Origin: Perognathus longimembris pacificus
Taxonomy: Eukaryota; Chordata; Mammalia; Rodentia; Heteromyidae
Reading direction: 5' to 3'
NCBI RefSeq assembly: GCF_023159225.1
Contig: NC_063173.1
Span: 7,726,852 to 7,790,851 of the forward strand
Length of the DNA stretch: 64,000 nucleotides
Program-made: the position numbers and the translations under genes
In this document: positions 44,453 through 56,080 of the stretch, one piece after another
Layout: every line of letters starts with the position of its first letter
Position numbering within the stretch: the first letter of the stretch is position 1
Notes under the pieces: generated by a model
Told to the model about the DNA's origin: nothing
What the model saw: only the letters and a program-made list of their open reading frames with translations
Database searches by the model: none

Positions 44453-45659
44453 TAACTTCAATGGTTTTTTTTTTCATTATTTAACACCAGAGGGAAAAGC
44501 TGAGCACTGCATTCAATAAAATATTTCCTCATCAGACTACTTTAACTGTCCTGTTACAGTTTCTGAGCCTGAAATTATTAGGTAATATGCTAAAAGTAAT
44601 GTAAAAATCACATATTGTCTTCCTACAGCAGGTGGGTACATAGATATATGCATAGCTTCATTTCTCTGCTGTCTGGAGACTCGCTAATGCTTGATATGAA
44701 AGCAAGGGCAGGACATGAAGAAAGTGGTCAACAAAAAACTATATTGATAACTGTAAAAATTACAATTTGGCACAAAATTTTGAAAGAGTAACTCAGAGTG
44801 TAAAGGTACACATCTTCAGATGCCTTAAGAGTGTAAAAGCTTATGAAAGGAGCCTCAGAAAAGATGGGTGAATTATACCAGTTCCTTTTTTTCCTAAGTA
44901 CCTAAGTACCTAAGAGGACCTTAAAACTTTTTTTTAACTTTTTCTAGGTCCAAGAATTATCTGAAAACAGAGAAAAATTTGACATCTTTGCCTCCATCCT
45001 GTATGTGTCTTTTCTGTAAGCCATTCTCTGCAGTTACTTTGCAACTAACCTTAGAATCCAGGGAGAACAGATCTAGTATCTTGATGATAAAGGAGCAGAA
45101 ACTACTCCTATGAAACAACAGAGTTTCCCAGGGCAAACCACTCACTCTGGAAACACTTCCAAAACAAGGACTGGAAAATCATCAACCAGGCCATACTTTG
45201 ACCTGAACTATTAAATTTTATGAATACTTCTTTCCCCATCCACAGTTATTTGTCCTATCTCTAAAACCTAAAGCTCATATAAATCTCTCAAAGATGCCTA
45301 AGGATGAGCTAAAGTACTATCTTCCAATAATGTGACCATGTCATATAAAAATATAATTTCTCTTCCCTCTACCATGTCTCTTTTGTTTGGAATATAGTGG
45401 TCAGATGTGACTTGAGAAAATTCTGGTATAATTTTCAAAACAAAGAAGATAAGCTCCGCATACCATCTGCTTATTCCGAATCTCCTTGTTGTGGTAAATT
45501 AATTCTAGAACTCTGCTAAATTTCAAGACAAAACAAGAAAAGTAGCTCATGACTTGTCACTCATAGTAACTCACACTGTGACTCCCATAAAAGTCCTGTT
45601 CAGAGACTCCCTACCTCCTGGAAGGAAGACTCTATAGGGTCTACTGAGTCTAGAATCTA
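44453..45659. other. unrecognised non-coding sequence
   Basis: AT-rich. Includes a CCTAAGTACCTAAGTACCTAAG triplication near 44893. No repeat or coding call. Confidence 0.4.
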
Positions 45660-46090
45660 CCTTCTGCTTCCCACAACCACTACTACTTCTCTAGACCATC
45701 TCCTCTTTAGGCCTGGCCTTGATTATTGGGATGGTGGCCTGGTTGTTACCTTCTCCAGTCCTAACTACTCAAATCATTTCGTGACATTATTTCACACAAA
45801 ATTCACACTCCTAAAGTGGGTAACTGATCCCTGTAATCCTCTTCAAAAATCTCCCCAAATTTCCCAACTTCACAGGGAATAAGATTGAAAGTCTCCAGCC
45901 TAGCTTCCCCCCACAGCTCACTGAAACGCATTCCACTGTGGCTGAACTAATACACAAACTTAAGGCTTGCTTTCTCACCTTACACTCTTCACACCAGAAT
46001 ACCCTTTCACAATTAACTATGTCTCTTCTTGTCACATCTGTTTCTGCCCTTCTGAATGTGAACCATTATCTTAAAAATTTCCTGTCCTGG
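45660..46090 (+). repeat. possible L2-like LINE remnant
   Basis: Pyrimidine-rich strand with GTCTCCAGCCTAGCTTCCC...CATTCCACTGTGGCTGAAC, suggestive of the L2 3' region; weak. Confidence 0.35.
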
Positions 46091-46369
46091 TCTCCAAGAT
46101 AACAGCTTCAGATGACATAAAATACTTTGAAACTTTTGTTGATTTTTTTTCATTTTCAATAAAGAAATTTGCTTTGTGTACTTTTTATACAAGACTTGGA
46201 AAGACTCTACAAAATATATTCACTTCCTCAAATACTTGTGGATAGGATTTAAAATCCTCCTTGTCTAACTGCTAGGAATTCCAAATTCTTACAAAAATAA
46301 TAATAAAAAGGAGAGATTTATAGGTAAGACAAATTGCTCCTTAATACTTTTACAATGCACACTTACCCA

Positions 46370-46570
46370 ACTCAGATCAAGCCCTAAATATTAATTCCCT
46401 AAGCATTTGTATTCTGACAGACCTATCACAGTGACCTATTTTAATACCAGAGGCTGAGTTAAGAATATGATTGCTTCTGTAAGGAACCGAAATAAAAATT
46501 TCAAGAATGGTAACAGGAGCAATGAATAAATCAAAAATCATTTTCTATAAAAGAGACTCATAATACAAAG
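46370..46570 (+). repeat. duplicated block, copy 1
   Basis: Strongly similar, same orientation, to 49336-49545: both have GCCCTAAATATTAATTCCC, AGCATTTGTAT, CTATCACAGTGACC, AGAGGCTGAGTTAAGAAT, CAATGAATAAATC and TTTCTATAA. Similarity fades on both sides by about 46600. No long ORF and no repeat family that I know. Confidence 0.8.
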
Positions 46571-46734
46571 ATGATAGAACGTGTTTTCTATATTTTTAGA
46601 ATATTTTAATATTGTTTGATGCTTTAGGTTCATTGTGTATATGTATATATAAATCACTCACAGATTCAATCTTCACGGTAGTTGTTATTGATGCTTTATA
46701 TAGTTCACTGATGGTCAACGGTGAAAATGAATTC

Positions 46735-47190
46735 ATTTTTTTCTTCATGAATTTTTATCATTATTATAAAGATGATGTGCAGAAGGGTTACAGTTATATA
46801 AGTCAGATAAAGTACATTTCTTTCTGAATAATATCCCCTCTTCCCTCGGTCTCTCCCACATATTCCCTCCTGTTCCCACCCACAACTTGTATACTTCATT
46901 TTTTTTTTCTTTTTTTTGGCCAGTCCTGGGCCTTGGACTCAGGGCCTGAGCACTGTCCCTGGCTTCTTCCCGCTCAAGGCTAGCACTCTGCCACTTGTGC
47001 CACAGCGCCGCTTCTGGCCGTTTTCTGTATATGTGGTGCTGGGGAATCGAACCTAGGGCCTCGTGTATCCGAGGCAGGCACTCTTGCCACTAGGCTATAT
47101 CCCCAGCCCCTGTATACTTCATTTTTAAGGATCTAGTGAGTACCAGTGCTGCATTTGTTCACCTTTTGTCTCTCCATTTCTGTCCCAAAA
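46735..47190 (-). mobile_element. L1 3' UTR (antisense), split by a young SINE
   Basis: AAGATGATGTGCAGAAGGGTTACAG...TACATTTC and a C/T-rich tract are L1 3' UTR. It is interrupted at 46904-47110 by an ID-Geo SINE and resumes with GTGAGTACC...TTGTTCACCTTTTGTCTCTCCATTTC. Confidence 0.75.
46904..47110 (-). repeat. ID-Geo dimeric SINE, young subfamily (antisense)
   Basis: T-rich tail, right half (CCAGTCCTGGGCC...CACAGCGCCGCTTCTGGCCG), then GGGCCTCGTGTATCCGAGG and CTAGGCTATATCCCCAGCCCC. A perfect 16-bp duplication (TGTATACTTCATTTTT) lies at 46888-46903 and 47111-47126. Nearly identical to the 5871 and 42854 copies; it landed in an L1. Confidence 0.97.
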
Positions 47191-47429
47191 GAGAGAGAGG
47201 TAAACAAACAAAACAAAAAACGTGAAAAAAATAAAATCACTTGTTTCCTGCAGTTCATTTTAATAAATATCATATAGTTATTGTGCCTTTGTGAGCCTCT
47301 CCTAAGACTATCCTCCTTTGTTCTCACTGTTTGTGAATGCCTAGAGTCCTGTATAATTTATCACTTCCCAGTGTTGTTTGTTGCTGTTATTGTTGTGTAT
47401 TTTATTTGTTTTTTTAACTACCAAGTGTG

Positions 47430-47985
47430 TTTACTTGAAGATTTAAAAATGGACAATAGACATGTGAAGAAATGTTAGAAATCTCTGGCCATAGAAGAAA
47501 TGCAAATTAATGCAACATTGAGATTCCACTTACCCCAGTTAGAAGGTCAATTATAAAGAAAAGTAACAATAACAAATGTTGGGTATGGCCAAAAGAAAAC
47601 TCTATTACACTGATGGTGGGAATATAAACTTGGTCAACTACCTGGAAAGCAATATGGAAGTTCCTCAAAAGACAAAACATAGAGCTTTCCTATGACCCAG
47701 CAATCCCACTCCTGGGCATTTATCCAACAGAACACAAGAAGACCACACTAAAGCTACCAGCACAACCATGTTTATTGAAGCATTGTTTACCATAGCCAAG
47801 ACAGGGAATCAGGCCATATACCCCTCAGTGGAATAAAGGATCAACAAAAGGTGGTATATATACACACTGAAGTTCTACTCATTAGAATCGATGACTTTGC
47901 CCAATTCGTAAGGAAATGGAAAACTTGGAAAAAAATATATTAAGCAAAGGCAGACACAGAGAAACATGGGTTGCATTGCTTGCTT
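47430..47985 (+). pseudogene. old L1 ORF2 3' remnant
   Basis: Sense ORF2 tail: AGAAATGCAAATTAATGCAACATTGAGATTCCAC, the degraded cysteine region TTGGGTATGGCCAAAAG, TATGACCCAGCAATCCCACTCCTGGGCATTTATCC, CACAACCATGTTTATTGAAGC and GATCAACAAAAGGTGG. Stops and frameshifts throughout. Confidence 0.8.
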
Positions 47986-48054
47986 CCTTTGTAGTAGGCA
48001 GAATGAAAATGAATTTAAAGCATTAAAATTTACTAATCCTGTAAAAGCATTTTT

Positions 48055-48160
48055 AAAAAATATTTTTGTTTGTGTGTGTACAGAGTTGAGGACCAAATTC
48101 AGGGCCTTGCACTTGCCAGGCAAGTGGTCTTCCACTGAGCTAAATACTCAACCCTTTCTC
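48055..48160 (-). repeat. ID-like SINE (antisense)
   Basis: GGACCAAATTCAGGGCCTTGCACTTGCCAGGCAAGTGGTCTTCCACTGAGC is an antisense tRNA-Ala/ID module, CTAAATACTCAACCC being its head. Confidence 0.7.
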
Positions 48161-48544
48161 AAATACTTTTAATTTTTCATTTAATAATTATAAATGAAGC
48201 ATACACTTTATGTACTGAAATTCAGTGCATGCCATTCTTAACCACACCACTTTGTCATAAGGATTATTTTAAGCTGAAAGCAATTGAGACAAAGGATAAA
48301 TTCTTTGCTCTCACTTCTCTCTGAGAAAGAGCTGCTGACTTTTAATTATAGGAACCAGCTCTATATGTTTGCTTAGCCCAGAGATACATTGGAGGCACCT
48401 ACATGGAAAATCTTATTAAAACAACTCTTATTCCATTAGTTTTCACATAGATTTACATTTCTTCAATTTGCAGTCTCTAGGAGTCTAATGCTCTTTGCTG
48501 CTTTTGTCTTGTTACTTCTCTGCAGTTTTAAACTGTTATACATT
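48161..48544. other. unrecognised non-coding sequence
   Basis: No repeat or coding signal identified. Confidence 0.4.
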
Positions 48545-48885
48545 ATGCTTTGGATATGAAATTACTTCCCAAAATACTAATATCCAAAGCTTGGATTCCA
48601 GCTAATGTCACTGTTGTTCTAGATTCTAGAAGCTTTAAAAGATGAGGGCCAACTGGAGGAAGTAAGCCACTGAAATTGGGATCCTGGGGTATATCTTGTC
48701 TTGCACTTCTCCCTCTCTGTATTACTCTCCACATTTTTCCTTCCTAGCTGCTACGGAGATGTTCTGCCTCCCTATGATGATGCTCTGCTCCATCACAGCT
48801 CAGAAACCACAATCAAATTTGGACTGAAACCTCTGAAACTACCAGCCAAATAAACTCAGTTGCGTGACAGGTATTTTTTCAAGAT
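48545..48885 (+). mobile_element. LTR-like repeat, probably MaLR/ERVL-type
   Basis: GCTTTGGATATGAAATTACTTCCC, ATGTTCTGCCTCCCTATGATGATGC, GGACTGAAACCTCTGAAACTACCAGCCAAATAAACTC (containing a polyadenylation signal) and GACAGGTATTTTT fit a family of old LTRs whose 3' part reads CTGAAACCTCTGAAAC...AATAAA. The repeat at 61850 has the same layout. Confidence 0.55.
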
Positions 48886-49335
48886 GCAAAATGTCTGAGT
48901 AACATGCTGTATGAACTAAAATGTCTACTACCCTTGAATTCCTCGTCGCTGAGTATTCCTGTGTGTATTTGTAGTAAATATGTTCGCAAATTTGGTTGTA
49001 TTATCTTGTCAACTTCATTTAGAAGGGTTCAATGAACCTAGGAGATTGGAGGGAAATGTTTTCCCCCTTCGATAATTTTAATTCCTCAAAATATTTCTAG
49101 GAGTAGAACATCATACCACCCTCAAGTATCCTCAAGTCTGGTAAAGGAGAATCAAATCCTTATAAGAAAAAATAACTTGTAAGTTTCTTGTTCAAGAGGA
49201 AAAAAATGAAAAAGAAATAAAAATGCAGTTTGACTTTTTTTTTTAATTTAGTGTGATTATACAAGATACAACTAGCCAGGCTTGGCCTCCTCCAACTTGA
49301 TGTTTTATCATACTTTTAAAATGAGAATTTATCCA
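48886..49335. other. unrecognised non-coding sequence
   Basis: AT-rich; no call. Confidence 0.4.
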
Positions 49336-49545
49336 AGTCAGATCCAGCCCTAAATATTAATTCCCCAAGCATTTGTATCCCCACAAAGCTATCACAGTGA
49401 CCTATTTTAATATCAGAGGCTGAGTTAAGAATGTGACTGTTTTTGTAAAAAAAAAAAAGAAAGAAACGTTTCAAAAATGGTATTAGGAACAATGAATAAA
49501 TCAAATATGAGTTTCTATAAACAGAGACTCACAATATAACTTACA
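49336..49545 (+). repeat. duplicated block, copy 2
   Basis: Direct-orientation relative of 46370-46570, about 3 kb away, with an extra A run (near 49447-49458) and scattered substitutions. Frames over it are not coding. Confidence 0.8.
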
Positions 49546-50094
49546 TGAAATGTTTGTATATGTAAGGAATTTATTTGCCAAGTTTGATGTTACAAGGCAG
49601 TTTGCTATGCAAAAACTCCTTGGAATGACTCTCACCTTAAAGTAGAACCATCTTTCTATAAGGAAGTCCCCTCCTTTCCTGGCCTTGTCCAAAACCAATC
49701 AACTGAGAACCAAAATCAACCAACCTTAGCATTCCAGACAGCTCTGAACTTCCAGATGATTTCTAGAAGATTCTCTTACACTAGCTTAGATAGAATGCTT
49801 TTTCATGTCTTATTCAGATCATTGCAACATATTCCAATCACATAATGCTATAGTTACAAAAACACCATCACAGACAACTACTGCTGAATCAAATGCTTAT
49901 TCTCTCCATATTGTGTCACATTCTTTCCTGTTCTGACCCTTTGCACATGCTTTCCGTTGCCTGCAATACTTACTATTCCCTTCCCTACCTGGCTTATTTA
50001 CAAATTACCTAAAAAAAACAACTTTTCCAAATACCTCTTAATCCCAGGCAAAATTATATGCTACCTCTCCATGCTCTCATGCTTAATTCATACA
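49546..50094. other. unrecognised non-coding sequence
   Basis: No repeat or coding signal identified. Confidence 0.4.
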
Positions 50095-50270
50095 AGATAT
50101 TCTTTTATTATCATCATTGCTATTATCGTTATGAATATATTTAATCAAAAGCACAATGGGTTTGACTTTGGTATTTTAATGCATGAGTATCATATCTTTT
50201 GATCCTATCCACACCCCATTATATCCTTCCTTACTCTTCCCTCCAACAACACTGTCATTTCAATATTTTC
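50095..50270 (-). mobile_element. possible old L1 3' UTR (antisense)
   Basis: TTTATTATCATCATTGC..., AAGCACAATGGGTTTGACTTTGGTATTTTAATGC and a TATCCTTCCTTACTCTTCCC tract resemble old rodent L1 3' ends. Confidence 0.45.
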
Positions 50271-50514
50271 CTATTACTAAATACAACTCTGGGGCTTAAC
50301 ATATTACCTGAGGTGCAATAAATTAATAACAAAAGGAATAAACCCCAGTTTTGTATGTATCCATTTTCTAATGCTATCACAACAAATTCCAAAAATTTGG
50401 TGTAGCAGGACTACACAACAGGATGAAAGCTAGAAATCCTAAAATCAGGATGTAGGCATGGCCATGTTCTCTGAAGATTCATTCTAGAAATCTTTCCTTA
50501 TCTCTTCCTATTTG

Positions 50515-50690
50515 CCAGAAATTCTGCTATTCTTATTGTTTGCATACAGAAAGCTTATTTTTTTGTGGATTAATTTCATACCCTGCTACTTTCAGGCCAT
50601 CTCGTATAAATTGGGAGAGGAATCTATTGGGTTCTTAAAATACAGGATCACGTCATCTGCAAAAAGGGATAGTTCTACTTATAGAAGGTA
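50515..50690 (-). mobile_element. L1 ORF2 5'-half fragment (antisense)
   Basis: GATTAATTTCATACCCTGCTACTTTCAGGCC, TTGGGTTCTTAAAATACAGGATCACGTCATCTGCAAAAAGGG is the antisense of the ORF2 reverse-transcriptase region. Confidence 0.7.
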
Positions 50691-51204
50691 GTGTTTTTAT
50701 ATGTGGAAATTAAGTCTCAAAGACATTAATTGGACCAAAGTCCACAGATTGTAAGCGCTAATGTTAGGCTTTGAATGTAAACAATCTAACTCTATACCTT
50801 GTGTTCTTAGCCACTATCATGTATTTATTCCACAGATATGAAATAAATGTGTGAAAAAGGGATTATATAACCAAAGTCTTAATTTGGATTAAATGCTGAA
50901 TTTTCTATTCTTTTCAGTGTACAGAAGCTCTTTTCTCCCCCTTTTTCCCCAAGCAGGTCTATAAGCAATATCTCTGGGGGCTCAATAATCATCTATCAGA
51001 AGAACGAACTATCTTGATCATGACCAAAGCACCAATAATACCTTGATCATTCACCCTTTTGTCCTCTAATTTTTTAGATCTCTACACAGATAACATCCGT
51101 GGGCATTCTAGAATTCTCACAGACTCTGGCTCAAAAAAATCAACCATTCAGACCAGGAATTGAAATAAGAAATAGTTAAAGAAATGGTGATATCAAGAAA
51201 AGCA
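50691..51204. other. unrecognised sequence with a weak MIR patch
   Basis: GTCTCAAAGACATTAATTGGACCAAAGTCCACAGATTGTAAG near 50712-50755 is MIR-like. Otherwise unrecognised. Confidence 0.4.
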
Positions 51205-51210
51205 GAATAT

Positions 51211-51739
51211 TGTGGGGCGTGCCCGGATGCCTTGCGTCAGAAAGAGGAAGTCCCAGCCAGCCGGCCTGTTTCCCAGCTCTGGGGCCACGTGTGGCTGTTA
51301 AGCTGCAACCCAGAAAGGCGGTCCTAGCTGGCCCCGCCTCCCAGCCGTGGGACCACATGTGGCCAAGATGGCGCCTGGTGGTGAACCTGGAGGAGGTCCT
51401 GTGGGCTGTGACATAGAATTAGGCCACCTCTTAGGATTGGTCCCTCGGCCCTCCACCCTTGACGGACAGCTCAGGCCTCCCTTCACAGTCCCTAGATAGG
51501 TGCTGTAACCCCGCCCCTTCCTGCCGCTCTCTGACCTATTTAAGAGCGGAGTTTACTTCAACAAAGCTAGACGTGCTCAAGACATTCTCCCGGGCTGTCT
51601 AATTATCCCCTGGCAAGGGGTGGGGGGCTGGGTGCTGGTGGTCCGTCGACCCTTCTCCTTTCTTGGCCAGCCCCGGTCTGGGCAAGCTTCCCGGTCTCTC
51701 CCACTGGCCGGGAGAGCTCTGGGGGCTGAGACCCTGACA
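51211..51739 (+). mobile_element. solo LTR of an endogenous retrovirus, class II-like
   Basis: 529 bp bounded by TGTGGGGCG...CCCTGACA with an exact 6-bp target duplication GAATAT at 51205-51210 and 51740-51745, the size typical of ERV2/ERVK insertions. It is GC-rich and CpG-containing amid AT-rich flanks. It carries CAAGATGGCGCC (51364-51375, a YY1-type site also known in rodent class II LTRs) and a TATA-like TATTTAAGAGC near 51537. No retroviral genes adjoin, so it probably formed by LTR-LTR recombination. Antisense and sense frames of 60-69 codons inside it are not genes. Confidence 0.85.
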
Positions 51740-51892
51740 GAATATAATGTGTCAAACAAATCTGATGACAAGAAAGAAGCCTTTGTACAATTAACTTGAG
51801 TAGCAGAATCAAGATTTATAACCTATGATGAACTATTTATAATTTTCAAGAACAAAGCAGTAAATGGTGTTTTTAGAATTTGCAAGCTTATT

Positions 51893-52010
51893 GTAGGCAT
51901 GGTGACTGTAAACTTTAGTTCTAGCTACTTGGGAGTTGAAGATCACAAGATTTAAATTAAGGCTAACCAGCACATAAAAAGTTCACTATACACTCCATCT
52001 CAAATACGTG
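51893..52010 (+). repeat. diverged B1-like SINE
   Basis: GTAGGCATGGTGACTGTAAACTTTAGTTCTAGCTACTTGGGAG and GGCTAACCAGCAC...CTCCATCTCAAATACG keep the B1 head-to-tail order. Confidence 0.55.
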
Positions 52011-52049
52011 ATCAATGGCATTTGTCTGCCATCCCAAGCTATGGAGGAA

Positions 52050-52283
52050 GTGAAATTGCTGGGCACGTTGGCATGTACCTGGCATCTCAGCAACAAAAAG
52101 AAAGTGCAAATAGGATCATGGTCAAGGCCAGCAGGATCATGGTCAAGACCAGCCGGGGTCTAAAGGAACACCCTCCTCATCTTGAAGGCAGAGTGGATCA
52201 AGCGGTAAAACATCTGTTTATTCAGCAGATGGCCTTGAGTTCAAAACCCAACACAGCCACCACCACCCTTAAAAAAAAAAAAA
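52050..52283 (+). repeat. B1-dID-like composite SINE
   Basis: GCTGGGCACGTTGGCATGTACCTGGCATCTCAGCAAC is B1-like. AGGATCATGGTCAAG is locally duplicated. A tRNA-like AGAGTGGATCAAGCGGTAAAAC...GCCTTGAGTTCAAAACCC and an A run end it. Confidence 0.7.
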
Positions 52284-52439
52284 AAGAACTTATTGGTCCA
52301 CATGCCTTATGAAAACATTTGAGCCATGTTTCTCATTATGAACCTTCAAGAAATTTTATAAAGAAGTCATAATAGCATGATTAGATGTTAGGCTTTGGGT
52401 AGGGGTAAGTATTGAGAGAATTTAAACTATGCCACATAA

Positions 52440-52525
52440 AATTCTAACTAAGGGTTAGGGTGGCACCCATTGGTTTGCCTAGGATACACAAAACCTAGGG
52501 TTTGCTCACCATCACTACAAAAATA
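52440..52525 (+). repeat. ID-like SINE fragment
   Basis: AGGGTGGCACCCATTGG...GCCTAGGATACACAAAACCTAGGGTTTGC keeps the ID order in diverged form. Confidence 0.5.
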
Positions 52526-52624
52526 TCTAAAAGTAAAATAATTAGGTGACCACTCTCAGCTATCCTTGCAACTGAATGTTACTTAGGGGTTCGAAGGAGG
52601 ATTCTGAAATAAACTAGTTGAGTT

Positions 52625-52835
52625 TCAGCACAAGTTTCTCCACTTAAAGGAAATGACCTTGGTAAATTAATAAATAATTCATTTAGTACCTTAGTTTCTA
52701 CATATTTTTAGTGGGAATAATTGTGTCACCTACCTCTCAGTTTTGTGTTAAGGACTAAGTGAAATATATGAACTCAAAACACTTAAGATTATTTCCTGGC
52801 ACAGAGAAGTGCTGTATCAGTACTTGAGATTATTA
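52625..52835 (+). repeat. MIR-like ancient SINE remnant
   Basis: TACCTTAGTTTCTACATATTTTTAGTGGGAATAATTGTGTCACCTACCTCTCAG...AAGGACTAAGTGAAATATATG...GCACAGAGAAGTGCTGTATCAG matches one MIR orientation (CTCAGTTTCC...GGGGATAATAATAGTACC...GTAAAGTGC). Confidence 0.7.
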
Positions 52836-53759
52836 CCCTGCTAAATTCCCCTCCTATCTGTATTCCATAACTGCTGGAAAATGGAATAATTGATTAGCTG
52901 TGGGTAGGAAGCAATAGGAAAGAAGAATTTCTGAATGATGGTCTTGTGTATCTTGTACATATGCTTTATACTGTTTCAAAGATATCAAAACAAGCATATA
53001 CATTTTGTTCAGTACAAGTTGATAACAGCTCCTGCTTCTCTCCATATTCTGTGTCTAAGTATTTATCTCCACCATTGGGGAATGAGTGGTTTGTACTGGC
53101 TGCACTGATAAGCTGTTGTTCAAGTAAAATGCTGTTATGGTCCAGGCTGTTCAAATTTACTGAAGAAGAATCAAATATTAGCAGAAATGTTACTACAAAA
53201 ATGTTTTCTGAAGTGTAACAAGAAAGCTTTCATCAAAATCCTTAGCGACTGAGTCATTATCTCTGTGTGACTAGATTATGAGTGATTTATATTCTCATCT
53301 TTGTACTCTTCATCTTCGAAACATTTTACAATGAATATAAAATACTTTTCTAATAAGAAAAAAAAACAATTGTGAATCTTAAGGAGGTTGAAAAGAGAAA
53401 GACACAAAGTAGTTTGCATGTGATTAGCACAGCCATGTAAAATAAGCAAGTAGAAAAAAACTGTCTAGAAAAAGTAACAAAAGAAAAAAGTATGCCAACC
53501 ATCACTTCTCAATAGATATTATTCTAATTTTTCTTTATTTTCTACGTTTTTCATAATAAATATGTGGTACTTTCATTAAGGAAGAGAACCAATTTTTATT
53601 TAAACATAACATAATAAGCAGATTCATTCCAGACACTTGAAATAGAAGCCTTTGTGTTATTTTCTTGCCTGAAACAAGCTTTAAATTTACTGGAAAATTA
53701 TTTCTTGATCAAACATTAAATGAAATGAAAGCAAGTAGGGGAGGAAAGAGGATCTGTCA
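52836..53759. other. unrecognised non-coding sequence
   Basis: AT-rich. Overlapping 62-90-codon frames on opposite strands (52854-53218) cancel each other as evidence. No repeat call. Confidence 0.4.
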
Positions 53760-54760
53760 AAGAACAAGTTATTTATGGTTTCCAGTCGCTCCTAAGCTTT
53801 CAGTACTGCCCAGCAATCCTTTTAGTTGTCTCCAGTCAGCTACTTCTCCCACACTCGAAAGTGGCTATTATAAACCTTTATCATGCTCATCAAGATCCTG
53901 TCTCAGCCCACTTGCTCTCCACAGATGACCTTGCTGCCTACTTCATCAAGAAAATAGAAGTCATAGAACACTGGCTTTCTTATCTTTTCTCTTCCAGCCT
54001 TCGTCTTAAAGCATGCCCATATCTTAAAATATTAACCTAAGTTTATCTCCTCTCCTTCAGAAAGGACAGGTACTACTCCTTTCTTGCCAGCATAAACCTT
54101 CCTTTGCATGCTGCGGGACCTGTTTTTTGTTCCTTCCCTGAGTTGTCACTTGAGTTGCTTTCTTCCTCTTGATTCCTGAATGTTACTCTGAAGTCCCTCT
54201 CCTACGTTCAGTAATGCCTCTCTTTCCTCTCTCGTTTACTTGAAACTGACTTGCGACAGATGTTATACTGCTCCTCCACAGATGTTCTCAAATAGCCCCA
54301 TAGCTTCTTCAGTTTCTACCCCTAAAGTCCTGAATTCCTTTTCTCTATCTCAAATCACAGCTTCTCTTCTTAGCTTCCAAAAAACCAAAAACAAACAAGA
54401 AAAAAACCTGTTTAATACGCCCAACACTGAATTGATTCCATCCACTATGTAACACGTATTTTCTAATTCCTCAGGTGCATCACTGGCCAAATACTTACTG
54501 TAGAAATATGAGTTATCTCCAGTAGCTTCCTTGTCTCTTTCCTCCAACAAAACTTGAGTTCATAGAATTGCAGTTGCCAAAATGTTTCAGAGCTTATAGT
54601 CACTGTTCTGCATATGCATTGCTAGTTTAGGCTGTCTCACCAGAAGTAAATTTTTTGTACTCAAAATATCTTTACCTGTTTCTAATCCATTCTTCACATG
54701 GCTGGAATCTCCCTAAGTCAGGAATCCTGGCATATCATTGACTGAAAATCTCCCTGAAAT
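53760..54760 (+). pseudogene. L2 LINE ORF remnant
   Basis: CCACAGATGACCTTGCTGCCTACTTCATCAAGAAAATAG reads like the L2/CR1-type DLA-YF-KI segment upstream of the reverse transcriptase. AAAGCATGCCCATATCTTAAAATATTAACC corresponds to the later KHAHI-like piece, and a C/T-rich strand follows. Heavily decayed; edges uncertain. Confidence 0.5.
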
Positions 54761-55009
54761 CATATCAATGGTGCAGAAAAATTGAAATCCCTTTTGTAGC
54801 ATATAATCGCTTCACAGTCTGCTTCTCGTGCACATTATCGTTTCTTTTCTCTTCTCTTGTCTGACGATTCTTAAGAACTAGCCACATAAAACAACTCAAA
54901 GCATGAATGTTTCGACATGTCCTGTACCCTTGCAAATCATCCCCACTTCTGTTTAAAATAAATTGTCTATTTTCTTTGCTTGTCAGATTCTCAGATTTTA
55001 TTATTATCA

Positions 55010-55135
55010 TTTACCTTAGGATCTTGTTAAAAATCAAAGTTGGGATTGCCTGATGCTACATATCTAACAAACTCTCAGGTAACACCAAGGCTGCTAGACC
55101 TCATCTTAAGCAGCAAGAATTAGGTCTAGCTCCTC
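55010..55135 (+). repeat. MER5-like (hAT-Charlie) relic
   Basis: GGATCTTGTTAAAAATCAAAGTTGGG...ATCTAACAAACTCTCAGGTAACACCAAGGCTGCTAGACC...TTAAGCAGCAAG follows the MER5 order closely. Confidence 0.65.
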
Positions 55136-56064
55136 TGCAGGCTTTCAGTCCCTCCCAGACAGTTACTCCTGTTCTGCTGCTAAATGAACACTTTATGGAT
55201 TTCCAGTTACAGCAGTTTCAATAATGACATAATCATTTATGATCTTTTTCTTTCATAGAAACCCATAACTATTACAGACTATTCACAGGTCACCCCTTAA
55301 TCTCATACACTTTTAGCTTAGTATCTGACACATAGTAAGTACTCATTAAACACTTTTGAAGGAATTCACTAGTGAAATATTGTTGAATTTTGAATATAGT
55401 AGATTCAATGCACCTTTATTTCTAAATTTAGCTTACTGCTATCAAACCACAAACATCTATTAAACGTTTATAACTCTTATTATACATTTCACATCAACTT
55501 ATTTATCTCAGTATCTGAATTTCAGTAACCCTACAGAACATACTTGTTACACAAGATGGTGAGTAGATAGATGGATGGATGGGTGCTAAAAATCAAAGGA
55601 AATCTGCAAGACAAAAGAGCATCTGATGCATAATCGTTAACAACAAACACATCAGCAAGAAGACCAACAATGCATTTATGACACTTTCAGTGATTCAGCT
55701 AAGTTCCACATTTGAATATTTTAGGATAAAACATTGAGACACAATAACATAAGGTAATTAAACAGGTAACCAACTCACAAATATGGGAAATGAGGTAGCT
55801 ATATTGAAAGGACTAGGAAAATAACAAACTAAGAGATAAAATACAATGAAAAACAATTACTTTAAACTAAATTGAATCGTAGCATAATGGTAAAAGAAAG
55901 CTGGTTATTCTCCAGTTTATTAAAAAAAACCCTATCTTATTCTGAATTTCTGAATACTTACTGGGTTACAGTAAGAACCCACCCAATTCCTCTCTTCTAG
56001 TAAAAACATGGATCAAAGAATCTTGGGAGCCAAGACTGAAGTGTCAACTATTATAGGTAATGTC
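55136..56064. other. mostly unrecognised; L2/MIR end near 55.3 kb
   Basis: TTTTAGCTTAGTATCTGACACATAGTAAGTACTCATTAAACAC near 55310-55355 is an L2/MIR-type 3' end. A short GATGGATGGATGG run lies near 55570. Remainder unrecognised. Confidence 0.4.
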
Positions 56065-56080
56065 CTTGACATTAAATTTC

